From positions 62,001-126,000 of the forward strand of contig CAKSEC010000006.1 of NCBI GenBank assembly GCA_934446355.1: a stretch of DNA of 64,000 bases, written 5' to 3'. Position numbers and translations under genes: made by a program. The notes under the pieces were generated by a model. It searched no databases. It had not been told where the DNA came from and was given only the letters and a program-made list of their open reading frames with translations. Shown here piece after piece: positions 34,610-43,161 of the stretch. The first letter of the stretch is position 1. Each line of letters opens with the position of its first letter. This DNA comes from an uncultured Oscillospiraceae bacterium. Lineage in GTDB: Bacteria; Bacillota; Clostridia; Oscillospirales; Ruminococcaceae.

Positions 34610-34638
34610 TTGAAAAATTCTTTAAGATGGGTTATAAT
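34610..34638 (+). promoter_or_regulatory. Promoter of the T-box/cysE/cysS transcript
   Basis: TTGAAA (34610-34615), 17 nt, TATAAT (34633-34638); start expected near 34645. Confidence 0.8.
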
Positions 34639-34644
34639 ATCATT

Positions 34645-34897
34645 ATATGTATTTACAAAGGCTTTGACCAGTCAGAGTACCCGAAAGGCTGACCCCCAGA
34701 GAGCGGCACGTTGGTGTGAGTGCTGCGGCAGTCCCGGCGAAAGTGCGGCTGTGAGCTGATCCGGCGAAAATCAGGCGATAGTAGTCGGGTACGTTTCCTG
34801 CGTTAAGGGAAAAGAGGGGCAGTCCGTCAGGATAGCCCGAAGCGAAGTGGAACAGCGGTCACACGCCTTCGCACCAAAACGGTGCGGAGGTTTTTTT
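34645..34897 (+). promoter_or_regulatory. T-box leader of cysE-cysS
   Basis: About 250-nt leader with the T-box hallmarks: the CAGAGAGCGG element (about 34697-34706), long-range pairing of GTACCCGA with TCGGGTAC, and a T-box-like sequence AAGTGGAACAGCGG (about 34845-34858). A terminator stem, CCTTCGCACC with GGTGCGGAGG plus T7 (34866-34897), ends it. Uncharged tRNA would stabilise the antiterminator. The downstream genes point to tRNA-Cys, but I could not assign the specifier codon with confidence. Confidence 0.8.
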
Positions 34898-34947
34898 AAT
34901 TTCGCACCACTATCCAACACAGATACAGACTGAATACCGGAGGTATT

Positions 34948-35613
34948 ATGTTTGACCGATTAAAGGAAGAAATAGCTTCCATCAAAGCAAGAGATCCCGC
35001 AGTCCGTTCTGCGCTTGAGGTAATATTTCTTTATCCGTCATTCAAGGCACTGAGATCCTACCGCAGGGCGCACTGGTTCTATGAACGGGGACACTACTTC
35101 ATCGCCCGCTGGATATCCCAGAGGTCACGAAATAAAACGGGCATTGAGATACACCCCGGTGCGAAGATAGGCAAGGGGCTTTTCATCGACCATGGCTCAG
35201 GCGTTGTAATAGGCGAAACCACCGAGATCGGCGACTACTGTACGCTTTACCAGAACGTCACGCTCGGCGGTACGGGCAAGGACACCGGAAAGCGCCACCC
35301 AACGCTCGGCAGCAACGTCATGGTCGGCGCAGGCGCAAGGGTGTTAGGACCGATGAAGATAGGCGATAATTCAAAGATAGCCGCAAATGCGGTCGTGCTG
35401 GAGGAAGTCCCGCCAAACTGCACCGCAGTCGGAGTGCCCGCAAGGGTGGTCAAGCGTGACGGCGTGAGAGTCGCTTCGGCAGACGGGTGCGACCTCGACC
35501 AGATACACATTCCAGACCCAATATCGCAGCTTTTATGCGAGCATATGTATAAGATAGAATGTCTGGAAAAGGAGATCGACGACCTGAAAAAACAGCTTGA
35601 TGACCACAAATAA
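34948..35613 (+). CDS. cysE: Serine O-acetyltransferase
   Basis: 221 aa. It transfers acetyl from acetyl-CoA to serine, making the precursor of cysteine. An N-terminal helical domain is followed by the left-handed beta-helix of hexapeptide repeats with the catalytic His in GLFIDHGSGVVIGETTEIGDYCTLYQNVTLGG (about 83-113) and the acetyl-CoA loop GGTGKDTGKRHPTLG. The C-terminus (SQLLCEHMYKIECLEKEIDDLKKQL) is a coiled coil rather than the usual inhibitor-sensitive tail. It is first in the T-box-controlled operon, with cysS 28 bp downstream. Confidence 0.95.
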   Translation: MFDRLKEEIASIKARDPAVRSALEVIFLYPSFKALRSYRRAHWFYERGHYFIARWISQRSRNKTGIEIHPGAKIGKGLFIDHGSGVVIGETTEIGDYCTLYQNVTLGGTGKDTGKRHPTLGSNVMVGAGARVLGPMKIGDNSKIAANAVVLEEVPPNCTAVGVPARVVKRDGVRVASADGCDLDQIHIPDPISQLLCEHMYKIECLEKEIDDLKKQLDDHK

Positions 35614-35641
35614 TTACGAAAATTCACAGGAGGAAAAATAT

Positions 35642-37039
35642 ATGCAGATCTACAACACAATGACCCGCCAGAAAGAGGAGCTGAAGCCCATCACTCCCGG
35701 CACAGTGAAAATATACGCCTGCGGTCCGACGGTGTATAACCTTATCCACATCGGAAACGCACGTGCGCTGTGCGTATTCGACACGCTGAGAAGATATCTG
35801 GAATTTAGAGGCTACAAGGTTTTTTATGTCCAGAACTTCACAGACGTTGACGACAAGATAATCAAAAAGGCGAACGAACTTGGAAAGACCGCTTCCGAGG
35901 TGTCCGAGAATGCGATAAAGGAGTATTTCACGGACGCAGACGGTCTGAATGTGCGCCGTGCCGATGTCCACCCCAAGGTAACCGAGAATATGGACATCAT
36001 TATCGACATCGTAAAGACCCTTATCGAAAAGGGCTTTGCATATGAAGCGGACGGCGACGTATACTTCGACACCTCAAAGTTCCCGGAATACGGTAAGCTG
36101 TCGCATATGCCGCTGGAGGACCTGCAGGCAGGCGCACGTATCGAGGTCGGCGAAAAGAAGCGCGATCCGATGGATTTCGCAGTCTGGAAAGCCGCAAAGC
36201 CCGGCGAGCCTTACTGGGACTCTCCTTTCGGCAAGGGACGCCCTGGCTGGCATATCGAGTGCTCCGCAATGAGCCGCCACTACATCGGCGACACTCTTGA
36301 TATCCACGGCGGCGGCGCTGACCTGATATTCCCGCACCACGAAAACGAAATTGCGCAGAGTGAATGCGCCACCGGTCAGCCGCTCGCAAATATCTGGATG
36401 CACAACGGAATGCTGAACGTTGACGGCTCTAAGATGTCCAAATCCAAGGGCAACTTCTTCATGGTAAGAGATCTGTCAAAGGAATACGGCTATGAGCCTA
36501 TCCGCTTCATGCTGCTGTCCGTGCACTACAGAAGCCAGCTCAACTACACCATCGAGGTAATAGAAAGCTGCAAGGCTGCGCTGCAGCGTCTGTATACCTG
36601 CCGCGATACCCTGCGCCGTGCTCTGGACGCCGCTCCTGAGGGAGCAGCAAGCGAGCAGGCTCTTGCAGATGTAAAGCAGGCTCAGGAGCAGTTCATTAAG
36701 GTGATGGACGATGATTTCAACACCGCAGATGGTATCTCCACGATATTTGAACTTGTACGCCGTATAAACACCGCTTCTTCCTCCGGAAAGGAAACAAAGG
36801 GAACGCTGAAAGCTTATCTCGATGAATTTACGGCATTGACAAATGTGCTCGGTCTGTTGTATAATAATAACAGCGCAGACGAACAGATACCCGACGAGGT
36901 GACCCAGCTTCTCGAACAGCGTAAGGCTGCACGCAAGGCAAAGGATTTCGCGCTTGCAGACCAGCTCAGGGATAAGATATCCGAACTTGGCTGGACTGTC
37001 GAGGAAACACGTCAGGGCACTGTCGTAAAGAAAAAGTAA
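35642..37039 (+). CDS. cysS: Cysteinyl-tRNA synthetase
   Basis: 465 aa class-I synthetase. The Zn-ligand region ACGPTVYNLIHIGNARA includes the HIGH-type HIGN; WHIECSAM and HHENEIAQSE supply further zinc ligands; KMSKSKGNF (about 265) closes the ATP site. The DALR/anticodon-binding helical C-terminus is present. ATG 35642 is chosen: AGGAGGAAAAATAT lies directly before it and the protein begins MQIYNTMTRQKEEL. Co-regulation with cysE by the T-box ties cysteine supply to tRNA-Cys charging. Confidence 0.97.
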   Translation: MQIYNTMTRQKEELKPITPGTVKIYACGPTVYNLIHIGNARALCVFDTLRRYLEFRGYKVFYVQNFTDVDDKIIKKANELGKTASEVSENAIKEYFTDADGLNVRRADVHPKVTENMDIIIDIVKTLIEKGFAYEADGDVYFDTSKFPEYGKLSHMPLEDLQAGARIEVGEKKRDPMDFAVWKAAKPGEPYWDSPFGKGRPGWHIECSAMSRHYIGDTLDIHGGGADLIFPHHENEIAQSECATGQPLANIWMHNGMLNVDGSKMSKSKGNFFMVRDLSKEYGYEPIRFMLLSVHYRSQLNYTIEVIESCKAALQRLYTCRDTLRRALDAAPEGAASEQALADVKQAQEQFIKVMDDDFNTADGISTIFELVRRINTASSSGKETKGTLKAYLDEFTALTNVLGLLYNNNSADEQIPDEVTQLLEQRKAARKAKDFALADQLRDKISELGWTVEETRQGTVVKKK

Positions 37040-37055
37040 CGAACGAGGACATTTA

Positions 37056-37835
37056 ATGAAAAAGAAAATCTTCGCCGCAATTGCGGCAGGTGCCGTGATA
37101 TCCGGCGTAATGTCGATGTCAGGCTGCACCGTCACAAACTCAAACTATAACGCTATGGTGGATTACGACTTCAGCAGCGTGGAACTGGTTCAGCTTCAGC
37201 CGCCGGAGGACGGGGACACGATCGCGATAATCGACACCGATCTTGGTGAATTCAGGGCGGTGCTCTACGACGATATCTGCCCGAACTCCGTCAAGGCTTT
37301 CGTCGACAGGGCGAATGCCGGTGAATACGACAATATGCCGGTCTACGGCGTATTAAAAGACACCTATTTCCTCACCGGCGGCCGTGAAAATGACAAGGGA
37401 GAATATGTCTGCAGGAATGACGATTCCGAGGCAATAGAACTTGAATACAGCGTTGACCTGTGGCCTTTCAAGGGCTCGCTTGTGACATACTCAGAACTTC
37501 CCGGCTATTCCGACGCAAGGTATCTTGTCTGCAACGTAGATTCCACCATCACTCAGGAAGATGTTGACGAACTGAAAAAGTCCATTATGGACAGCGATAA
37601 CAGGACCGACGTCGAAAAATCCAACATAACCAACCTCTTTGACAAGTTCATCGAAGTGGGCGGCGTTTTTGGAATGGCAGGCTATGTGACGGTATTCGGT
37701 CAGACCTATGAGGGAATGGACGTCGTTGAGCAGCTATGCGCGCTCCAGTCGGACGAAAGCACCTACCGCACACTTGATACGGTGATGATCAAATCGGTCA
37801 AGATATCGCAGTATGACAGTTCTGCGGCAGAATAA
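37056..37835 (+). CDS. Cyclophilin-like lipoprotein, catalytically degenerate (1 of 3)
   Basis: 259 aa. A lipoprotein signal with lipobox MSGC (Cys about 24) predicts display on the outer membrane face. The cyclophilin beta-barrel is traceable: TIAIIDTDLGEFRAVLYDDICPNSVKAFVDRANAGEYDNMPVYGVLKDTYFLTGG. Where active cyclophilins have HRV-I...F-M-QGG, this reads VYGVLKDTYFLTGG, so the catalytic Arg and Phe are not conserved. The end (TVFGQTYEGMDVVEQL) is typical. It begins 16 bp after cysS and heads three tandem paralogues. Probably a chaperone or binding role rather than an isomerase. Confidence 0.8.
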   Translation: MKKKIFAAIAAGAVISGVMSMSGCTVTNSNYNAMVDYDFSSVELVQLQPPEDGDTIAIIDTDLGEFRAVLYDDICPNSVKAFVDRANAGEYDNMPVYGVLKDTYFLTGGRENDKGEYVCRNDDSEAIELEYSVDLWPFKGSLVTYSELPGYSDARYLVCNVDSTITQEDVDELKKSIMDSDNRTDVEKSNITNLFDKFIEVGGVFGMAGYVTVFGQTYEGMDVVEQLCALQSDESTYRTLDTVMIKSVKISQYDSSAAE

Positions 37836-37859
37836 CGGCAAACAAGCGAAAGGAAAGCT

Positions 37860-38705
37860 ATGAAATTCAGGAATCTTATACTCGGCGCAGTTATATCAGC
37901 GCTTTGCGTCACAAGCGTCACCGCCTGCTCCAAGGCAGACCCCAGACAGCAGGCTCAGACCATGATCGAAAAGGCGCCGGCAAGCGGCGGCAACGATCAG
38001 GACGTATCAATTCAGTCAGGCGACATGGTGGCTGAATTTGAGATCGAGGGCTATGGCACGATAAAAGCGAAGCTGTTCCCCGATATCGCACCGATAGGCG
38101 TGCAGAATTTCGCCGAACTTGCACTGGACGGCTACTACAGCGGCAAGAATATTCACCGCGTGATAAGCGGATTCATGTTCCAAGGCGGCTCTGAAAACGG
38201 CGACGGCACGGGCGGCGACGCTGCGTACACCGGCAGCGACTCAAGCGATGCCACAAGCTTTGGTATTGAAGTAAGCGACAAGGCACGGCACTATTACGGC
38301 GCACTGTGCTACGCAAATGCCGCAGGTCAGAACACCACGCAGTTCTATATCGTCAACAGCAAGACCACCGACGACCCGCAGGACTACAAAGACGCCATAA
38401 GCATGGTCGAGGAATACCGCGCGGAATATGAGGAAGGCTCGGACGGCTATGTATACTACACCGCGCTTATCGAAAGGTATAATGCGGTTATAGATATGCT
38501 CAACAACCTTACCGACAGATATAAGGAACTTGGCGGTACTCCGTCGCTCGACAACGACTACACCGTTTTCGGGCAGGTGGTCGAGGGCTTTGATGTTATC
38601 GACAGCATTTCCGCTGCCGAGGTAACCACAAATTCCTCCGGTGAAGTAAGCAAGCCGGTCAAGGATATCATCATCAAATCGGTCAAGGTATATACTGCAG
38701 AGTAA
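37860..38705 (+). CDS. Peptidyl-prolyl isomerase lipoprotein, cyclophilin type (2 of 3)
   Basis: 281 aa. Signal peptide with lipobox VTAC (Cys about 21). Active-site landmarks are conserved: GTIKAKLFPDIAPIGVQNFAELALDGYYSGKNIHRVISGFMFQGG, with the catalytic Arg in IHRV and Phe-Met-x-Gly-Gly, then NGDGTGG and TTQFYIV. An insert of about 45 residues (DYKDAISMVEEYRAEYEEGSDGYVYYTALIERYNAVIDM) precedes the closing YTVFGQVVEGFDVIDSI. It should help fold secreted proteins at the cell surface. Confidence 0.9.
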   Translation: MKFRNLILGAVISALCVTSVTACSKADPRQQAQTMIEKAPASGGNDQDVSIQSGDMVAEFEIEGYGTIKAKLFPDIAPIGVQNFAELALDGYYSGKNIHRVISGFMFQGGSENGDGTGGDAAYTGSDSSDATSFGIEVSDKARHYYGALCYANAAGQNTTQFYIVNSKTTDDPQDYKDAISMVEEYRAEYEEGSDGYVYYTALIERYNAVIDMLNNLTDRYKELGGTPSLDNDYTVFGQVVEGFDVIDSISAAEVTTNSSGEVSKPVKDIIIKSVKVYTAE

Positions 38706-38786
38706 AGCGCACTGGCAGGGGCGCAGTACGCAGTCCCTTCACGGCATTGCCGCAGGTATTCCAAAAGACGGGAAAGGAATTATCTC

Positions 38787-39845
38787 ATGAACATCAAACG
38801 TATTCTGCTGAGTGCAGCTATCACGGCGGGTATTGCCCTTTCTTCAACAGGCTGTTCCCTTTTCGGGCAGTCAGGCTCATCGGGCAATATCGGGGATATC
38901 ACCTTTGCGGACGGCGATAAGATAGCCGTCATAGAGATAAAGGACTACGGCACGGTAAAAGCGAAGCTGTTTCCTGATATAGCGCCTATCGGCGTTGAAA
39001 ACTTTATCCAGCTTGCCGAGCAGGGCTATTACGACGGGTTGAAGATACACCGTGTTATTAAGGACAGCGTAATGCAGGGCGGCTCGCTCAACGGCGACGG
39101 CACGGGCGGCAGCGCAGTTTACACCAGCACGGACAAGAATCAGAAATCTACCGGTTCATTCGGTATTGAAACGAGCGAAAAGGCACGCAATTTCTACGGT
39201 GCGCTCGGCTATGCCGCTGATGAATATGGACAGAATGCCACACAGTTCTACATAGTCAACAACAAGACCCCGCAGGACATCAGAAAAACCAGCGGCGAAA
39301 AGGTACAGTCAAGGGCTGACGAACTCGCTTCACAAGCCGCTGCAGCCACATGGGAGGCTGATTCTGCGGACGCAAAGCTGAACGCTTATCAACAGGCGTA
39401 TTACAAAAACAACGCAAAAATGCTGACCTCCCCTGATCAGGCGGTCATCGACAAGTACGCCAAGGTGGGCGGTATTTACCAGATAGACGGCGGTTACACG
39501 GTATTCGGTCAGGTATACGAGGGCTTTGACGTTATCGACAGCATTGCAGACGTTGCAGTCGAAACCAACGCGTTCGGCGAGAAGTCAATGCCCGTGACCG
39601 ACATAATCATCTCCTCCGTCACCATTGAAACCTACAAGGCAAGCACCGCAGAGGCTTCCGACACCAGTTCTGACAGCAAAACAAGCAGCAATGCAAACAA
39701 TAACCTGATACAGAACAGTTCGTCTGCAGCGTCTGATACAAGTTCCTCTCAGGCGGAATCGGACAGCAGTTCTCAGACAAGCGGCGATGAACTTTCACAG
39801 GCTGAGTCCGAGGTTCCCTCTACTGTGGACACCAAGGAGCAGTAA
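38787..39845 (+). CDS. Peptidyl-prolyl isomerase lipoprotein, cyclophilin type (3 of 3)
   Basis: 352 aa. Lipobox SSTGC (Cys about 23). The core is as in the previous gene (LKIHRVIKDSVMQGG, NGDGTGG, ATQFYIV, YTVFGQVYEGFDVIDSI), so it is likely active, though the usual Phe of FMxQGG is replaced (SVMQGG). It has a helical insert (SRADELASQAAAATWEADSADAK) and a long Ser/Thr/Asp-rich C-terminal tail (about 285-352), probably a flexible extension. Tandem with two paralogues, followed by a terminator. Confidence 0.88.
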   Translation: MNIKRILLSAAITAGIALSSTGCSLFGQSGSSGNIGDITFADGDKIAVIEIKDYGTVKAKLFPDIAPIGVENFIQLAEQGYYDGLKIHRVIKDSVMQGGSLNGDGTGGSAVYTSTDKNQKSTGSFGIETSEKARNFYGALGYAADEYGQNATQFYIVNNKTPQDIRKTSGEKVQSRADELASQAAAATWEADSADAKLNAYQQAYYKNNAKMLTSPDQAVIDKYAKVGGIYQIDGGYTVFGQVYEGFDVIDSIADVAVETNAFGEKSMPVTDIIISSVTIETYKASTAEASDTSSDSKTSSNANNNLIQNSSSAASDTSSSQAESDSSSQTSGDELSQAESEVPSTVDTKEQ

Positions 39846-39871
39846 TTAATCTATGCAGCAATAATATAATG

Positions 39872-39899
39872 AGCCGAGATGAAAACATCTCGGCTTTGC
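39872..39899 (+). terminator. Terminator of the cyclophilin cluster
   Basis: AGCCGAGATG (39872-39881) / CATCTCGGCT (39886-39895), loop AAAA, then TTGCT. Confidence 0.7.
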
Positions 39900-39951
39900 T
39901 ATGCTATGAATCGACCGCTTCCCTGCCAGAATTCACTGAACGCAATAAAAT

Positions 39952-40024
39952 ACCCCCTTGGCAGCCTGCCGAACCTGCCTGCACGGTCTTTGCAGGAGGC
40001 TCTCAGCGCCTACGCCAAGGGGGG
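39952..40024. ncRNA. Candidate structured RNA, class unknown
   Basis: A closed 10-bp helix CCCCCTTGGC (39953-39962) with GCCAAGGGGG (40014-40023) encloses an AGCCT/AGGCT-type stem and a CCTGCA/TGCAGG hairpin. Both strands would fold; both have short T-rich flanks. It lies between the cyclophilin terminator and the end of the purine permease. It may be a 3'-UTR element of the permease or a small RNA. No known family recognised. Confidence 0.4.
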
Positions 40025-40052
40025 ACTTTTATTCAGCCGTTAAGCCGTACTG

Positions 40053-41453
40053 TTATAGGAAGATATACTTCAGGACGAACAGCACGCTCAGTACATACAG
40101 CAGGACGGGAACCTTCTTTGCCTTGCCGCAGCATACGTTGATAACGGTGTAGGACATGATACCAAGGGAGATACCCTCAGAAATGCTGTAGAACAGCGGC
40201 ATAGCCAGCACGCATATGTATGCGGGGATTGTGTCGGTCAGGCTGTCTGCATCGAACTTGAGGTCTGCTATCGCACTGAACATCAGGAAGCCTACAACGA
40301 TAAGTGCGGGAGCAGTAGCGAATGACGGGATAGCTGTGAAAATCGGGGCGAGGAAGATAGAAACGAGGAACAGAACTGCAGTGGTAATTGCAGTAAGTCC
40401 GGTTCTGCCGCCTACTCCAACACCTGCGGAAGATTCAACGAACGTTGTCGTTGTGCTTGTGCCGAATATCGCGCCAACAGAGGTAGCGACAGCGTCGGAA
40501 AGCAGCGCAGGCTTAATTGCAGGCAGTCTGCCCTGCTCGTCGAGCATATTCGCCTTGGAAGCAACGCCGATAAGCGTACCCAGTGTGTCGAACATATCAA
40601 CAAACAGGAACGAGAATATGATAACGATGAAGTTCATGACATCAACGCCGGAGAAATCAACGTTAAAGCACTGACCGAACGTAAGTCCGAATGTGCTGAA
40701 ATCAGTCATTGCAAAGCTGGGGATAAGCGAATAGTAGCCTGCTTCGGGTGTAGGAATATACAGATTAACAAGTTGGCAGAGTATGCCGAGTATCCATGTT
40801 GCAAAGATACCAATAAGGATAGAGCCCTTAACGTTGCGAACGTGCAGAACAAATGTGAGCACTGTGCCGATAACAGCGAGCAGTGCGCTTATGCCTGCGG
40901 TGTTGAAGTTGTCAGTAAAGTTTACCATCTCAACGAGCGTGGAGCTGTTAGCCTTTACAAGACCGCAGTTCTGCAGACCGATGAATGCGATGAAAAGACC
41001 GATACCTACGGATACCGCCTTTTTCAGTGACATCGGAATAGCGTTAAATATTGCCTCGCGCACACTTGTCAGCGAAAGGATAATGAAGATTATACCCTCG
41101 ATGAACACTGCGAAAAGTGCGATCTGCCATGAATAACCCATGTTGCCGCAGATGGTGAACGCCATGAATGCGTTCAGACCCATTCCGGCAGAAAGTGCGA
41201 ACGGAAGGTTTGCAAGAAGTCCCATCAGCACAGTGCCGACAAAGGACGCAAGACAGGTAGCTATCAGCACTGCTGTGCTGTCCATGCCTGCTGCAGAAAG
41301 AATATTGGGGTTTACCGCAAGGATATATGCCATGGTCATGAACGTCGTCACGCCGGCAACTATCTCCGTTCTGACGTTGGTGTTGTTGGCTTTCAGCTTG
41401 AATAGTCTCTCCACCAGCGACGAACTCTTGGGTGCGTCTGTTTTGCTGCTCAT
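40053..41453 (-). CDS. NCS2-family purine permease (AzgA/PbuG type)
   Basis: 466 aa, about 12-14 TM helices. The family signatures are seen: TEIVAGVTTFMTMAYILAVNP (about 29-49), GMGLNAFMAF (about 90), VSVGIGLFIAFIGLQNCGLV (about 148), a FLFVDMFDTLGTLIGVA motif (about 290) and GTSTTTTFVESSAGVGVGGRTGLT (about 335-358). These point to proton-coupled uptake of hypoxanthine, guanine or adenine. hpt, which salvages the same bases, lies upstream on the same strand, so the pair forms a salvage module. The ATG follows AAGGAGAATTCAT. No purine riboswitch was recognised upstream. Confidence 0.93.
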   Translation of the reverse strand: MSSKTDAPKSSSLVERLFKLKANNTNVRTEIVAGVTTFMTMAYILAVNPNILSAAGMDSTAVLIATCLASFVGTVLMGLLANLPFALSAGMGLNAFMAFTICGNMGYSWQIALFAVFIEGIIFIILSLTSVREAIFNAIPMSLKKAVSVGIGLFIAFIGLQNCGLVKANSSTLVEMVNFTDNFNTAGISALLAVIGTVLTFVLHVRNVKGSILIGIFATWILGILCQLVNLYIPTPEAGYYSLIPSFAMTDFSTFGLTFGQCFNVDFSGVDVMNFIVIIFSFLFVDMFDTLGTLIGVASKANMLDEQGRLPAIKPALLSDAVATSVGAIFGTSTTTTFVESSAGVGVGGRTGLTAITTAVLFLVSIFLAPIFTAIPSFATAPALIVVGFLMFSAIADLKFDADSLTDTIPAYICVLAMPLFYSISEGISLGIMSYTVINVCCGKAKKVPVLLYVLSVLFVLKYIFL

Positions 41454-41491
41454 ATGAATTCTCCTTTTTTTCGTACCGCTTGTTAATGGGA

Positions 41492-41642
41492 ACCTCTAAA
41501 AACCGGTGTGAAAAGCAAAAATGGGCAGGGTGTGCCAGCTTCTAGGAAAGCCGACGAAGTAAGGCTGTATGCCTTACGAGGAGGTTTGACGACGAAGATG
41601 GTGCGCACTGCACATTTTCGCTCACATGAGGTTTTTAGAGGT
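41492..41642. repeat. MITE-like element with 13-bp terminal inverted repeats
   Basis: ACCTCTAAAAACC at 41492-41504 is the exact reverse complement of GGTTTTTAGAGGT at 41630-41642. The 151-bp interior has no gene but holds a GTAAGGC-TGTAT-GCCTTAC hairpin. It sits between hpt and the permease gene. No transposase is present; target-site duplication is not clear. Confidence 0.6.
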
Positions 41643-41652
41643 GACCTAATGC

Positions 41653-42201
41653 TTAATCTGCGCTGTATTCAGCGATATAGGGCAGATTTCTGAATTTTTC
41701 GCCGCAGTCCAGACCGTAGCCTACAACGAAATAATCCGGAATAGTGAACAGGGTGCGGTCTGCATTGAAATCGACCACTCTTCTGAAAGGCTTGTCCAGC
41801 AGAGAAATGACCTCAAGTGACAGCGGACCTCTCTTTTTCAGCAGTTCAACGACCGCCGCCAGAGTTCTGCCGGTGTCGATGATGTCCTCAACGATGATGA
41901 CATGATATCCGCTGATATCCTGCACAAGGTCCTTTGTGATGGTGACCTCGCCGCTGGATTCAGTGCCGGCATAATAACTCTTGGCACACATGAAAGCTAT
42001 CTCGCAGGGTATCGTCAGTGCACGGCAGAAATCCGCCATGAAAATGAACGCACCGTTGAGAATGCTAACCAGCAGCAACGGCTTGCCTGCATAATCAATG
42101 CTGACCTGCCTGCCGACCTCGGCTATCTTAGCCTGAATCTCCTCCTCGCTGAACAAGATACGCTTGATATGCTTTGTCAGCTCTGTCTGTGCTGTTTCCA
42201 A
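41653..42201 (-). CDS. hpt: Hypoxanthine phosphoribosyltransferase
   Basis: 182 aa from TTG 42201. It converts hypoxanthine or guanine plus PRPP to IMP/GMP. The PRPP-binding motif VIIVEDIIDTGRTLAAV (about 100) is canonical, and LLLVSILNGAFIFMADFCRAL and DYFVVGYGLDCGEKFRNLPYIAEY are family-specific. The frame runs open for another 110 codons upstream through AT-rich non-coding sequence; TTG 42201 is chosen because GGAGGAAGG lies just upstream and the resulting length fits HPRTs. Confidence 0.93.
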   Translation of the reverse strand: METAQTELTKHIKRILFSEEEIQAKIAEVGRQVSIDYAGKPLLLVSILNGAFIFMADFCRALTIPCEIAFMCAKSYYAGTESSGEVTITKDLVQDISGYHVIIVEDIIDTGRTLAAVVELLKKRGPLSLEVISLLDKPFRRVVDFNADRTLFTIPDYFVVGYGLDCGEKFRNLPYIAEYSAD

Positions 42202-42545
42202 AAGGTCCTTCCTCCCTATTCCGCATTTTGTGCGGTTTTTCTCATTTTTCCGCTGCAGGGATATTCTGTCTGAGCATATCCTGCATAACGAAATAATTAT
42301 TTTTATTATATCGCATATATCGAAATTTTTCAAGGGCTTTATGAAAAAAACGTACATATTCGTGAAAAAATAAATCTCAGCACACGAAATCGGCGGCAAT
42401 TCAATTTTTTTGTGATAACTGCCTGTCTTTGAACCTGAATAGTAAATATTTTTGTATAGCTTTTTCTGATGAGATATGATATAATACAGATGTATTGTAT
42501 TGTATCCCTGCACAGCGGGGAATGATAACAAGGAGGAAACACCCT
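42202..42545. promoter_or_regulatory. Intergenic region with the hpt promoter and divergent ECF gene start region
   Basis: A good minus-strand promoter for hpt is seen: TTGAAA (42328-42333), 17 nt, TATAAT (42305-42310). On the plus strand TATAAT at 42480-42485 is the likely -10 of the ECF gene, with a poor -35. The rest is AT-rich and shows nothing more. Confidence 0.65.
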
Positions 42546-43145
42546 ATGAAAATGAACAGCGAAAAAATCCACAAGCTGGTAGGAGCAGGGCTTCTCACCG
42601 CAGTGGTCATCGTCGTGTATCTGCTGACGATGGGACTTTATATCGGTCCGTTCAACATCACGTTCGCCCTTATCCCGATAGTAGTCGGCGCGGCACTATA
42701 CGGCTGGACGACGGGCGCATGGCTCGGACTGGTTTTCGGAATAATGGTGCTTGTCACGGGCGGCGCAAACGCATTTCTTGTGATAAATGCGCCGGGAACT
42801 ATCGCCACCGTCCTTCTGAAAGGAGTACTCGCAGGTGCGGCTTCCGGTCTTGCCTACAAGGTTTTCGAGAAGAAAAACCGTTGGGTAGCGACGATATTTG
42901 CCGCAGTGGTAACGCCCATCGTGAACACCGGAATATTCCTGCTCGGCTGCCTTGCTTTCTTTATGCCGCTCATCAACGAGTGGGCAAGCGCATTCGGATA
43001 TGAAACAGCCGGTGCGTATATGATATTCGGGCTGACGGGCATTAATTTCCTTGTGGAATTTGGAACAAATCTGCTGTTAAGCTCCGTTATAGTGCGTGTG
43101 CTTGACATCGTAAAAAAACCGTCCTCGCCGAAATACAGCGTGTGA
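42546..43145 (+). CDS. ECF transporter substrate-specificity (S) component, probably pantothenate
   Basis: 199 aa, six TM helices, with the S-component pattern of an early GLLTAVVIVVYLLTMGLYIGPFNITFALIPIVVGAALYGWTTGAWLGLVFGIMVL. It captures a vitamin and docks on a shared energising module (EcfA/A'/T) encoded elsewhere. The next gene, coaX, phosphorylates pantothenate, so PanT-like pantothenate uptake is a reasonable inference. ATG 42546 follows AAGGAGGAAACACCCT. Spacing to coaX is 16 bp. Confidence 0.85.
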   Translation: MKMNSEKIHKLVGAGLLTAVVIVVYLLTMGLYIGPFNITFALIPIVVGAALYGWTTGAWLGLVFGIMVLVTGGANAFLVINAPGTIATVLLKGVLAGAASGLAYKVFEKKNRWVATIFAAVVTPIVNTGIFLLGCLAFFMPLINEWASAFGYETAGAYMIFGLTGINFLVEFGTNLLLSSVIVRVLDIVKKPSSPKYSV

Positions 43146-43161
43146 CAGCAAAGGAGCAGCA

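Noticed and set aside
34645..34897. Cobalamin riboswitch in the cysE leader
   Set aside because: The B12-box sequence is absent, while T-box sequence and terminator are present and the genes fit.
41454..42545. Purine riboswitch for the permease or hpt
   Set aside because: No TATA-flanked three-way-junction consensus is visible; the permease leader is occupied by the inverted-repeat element.
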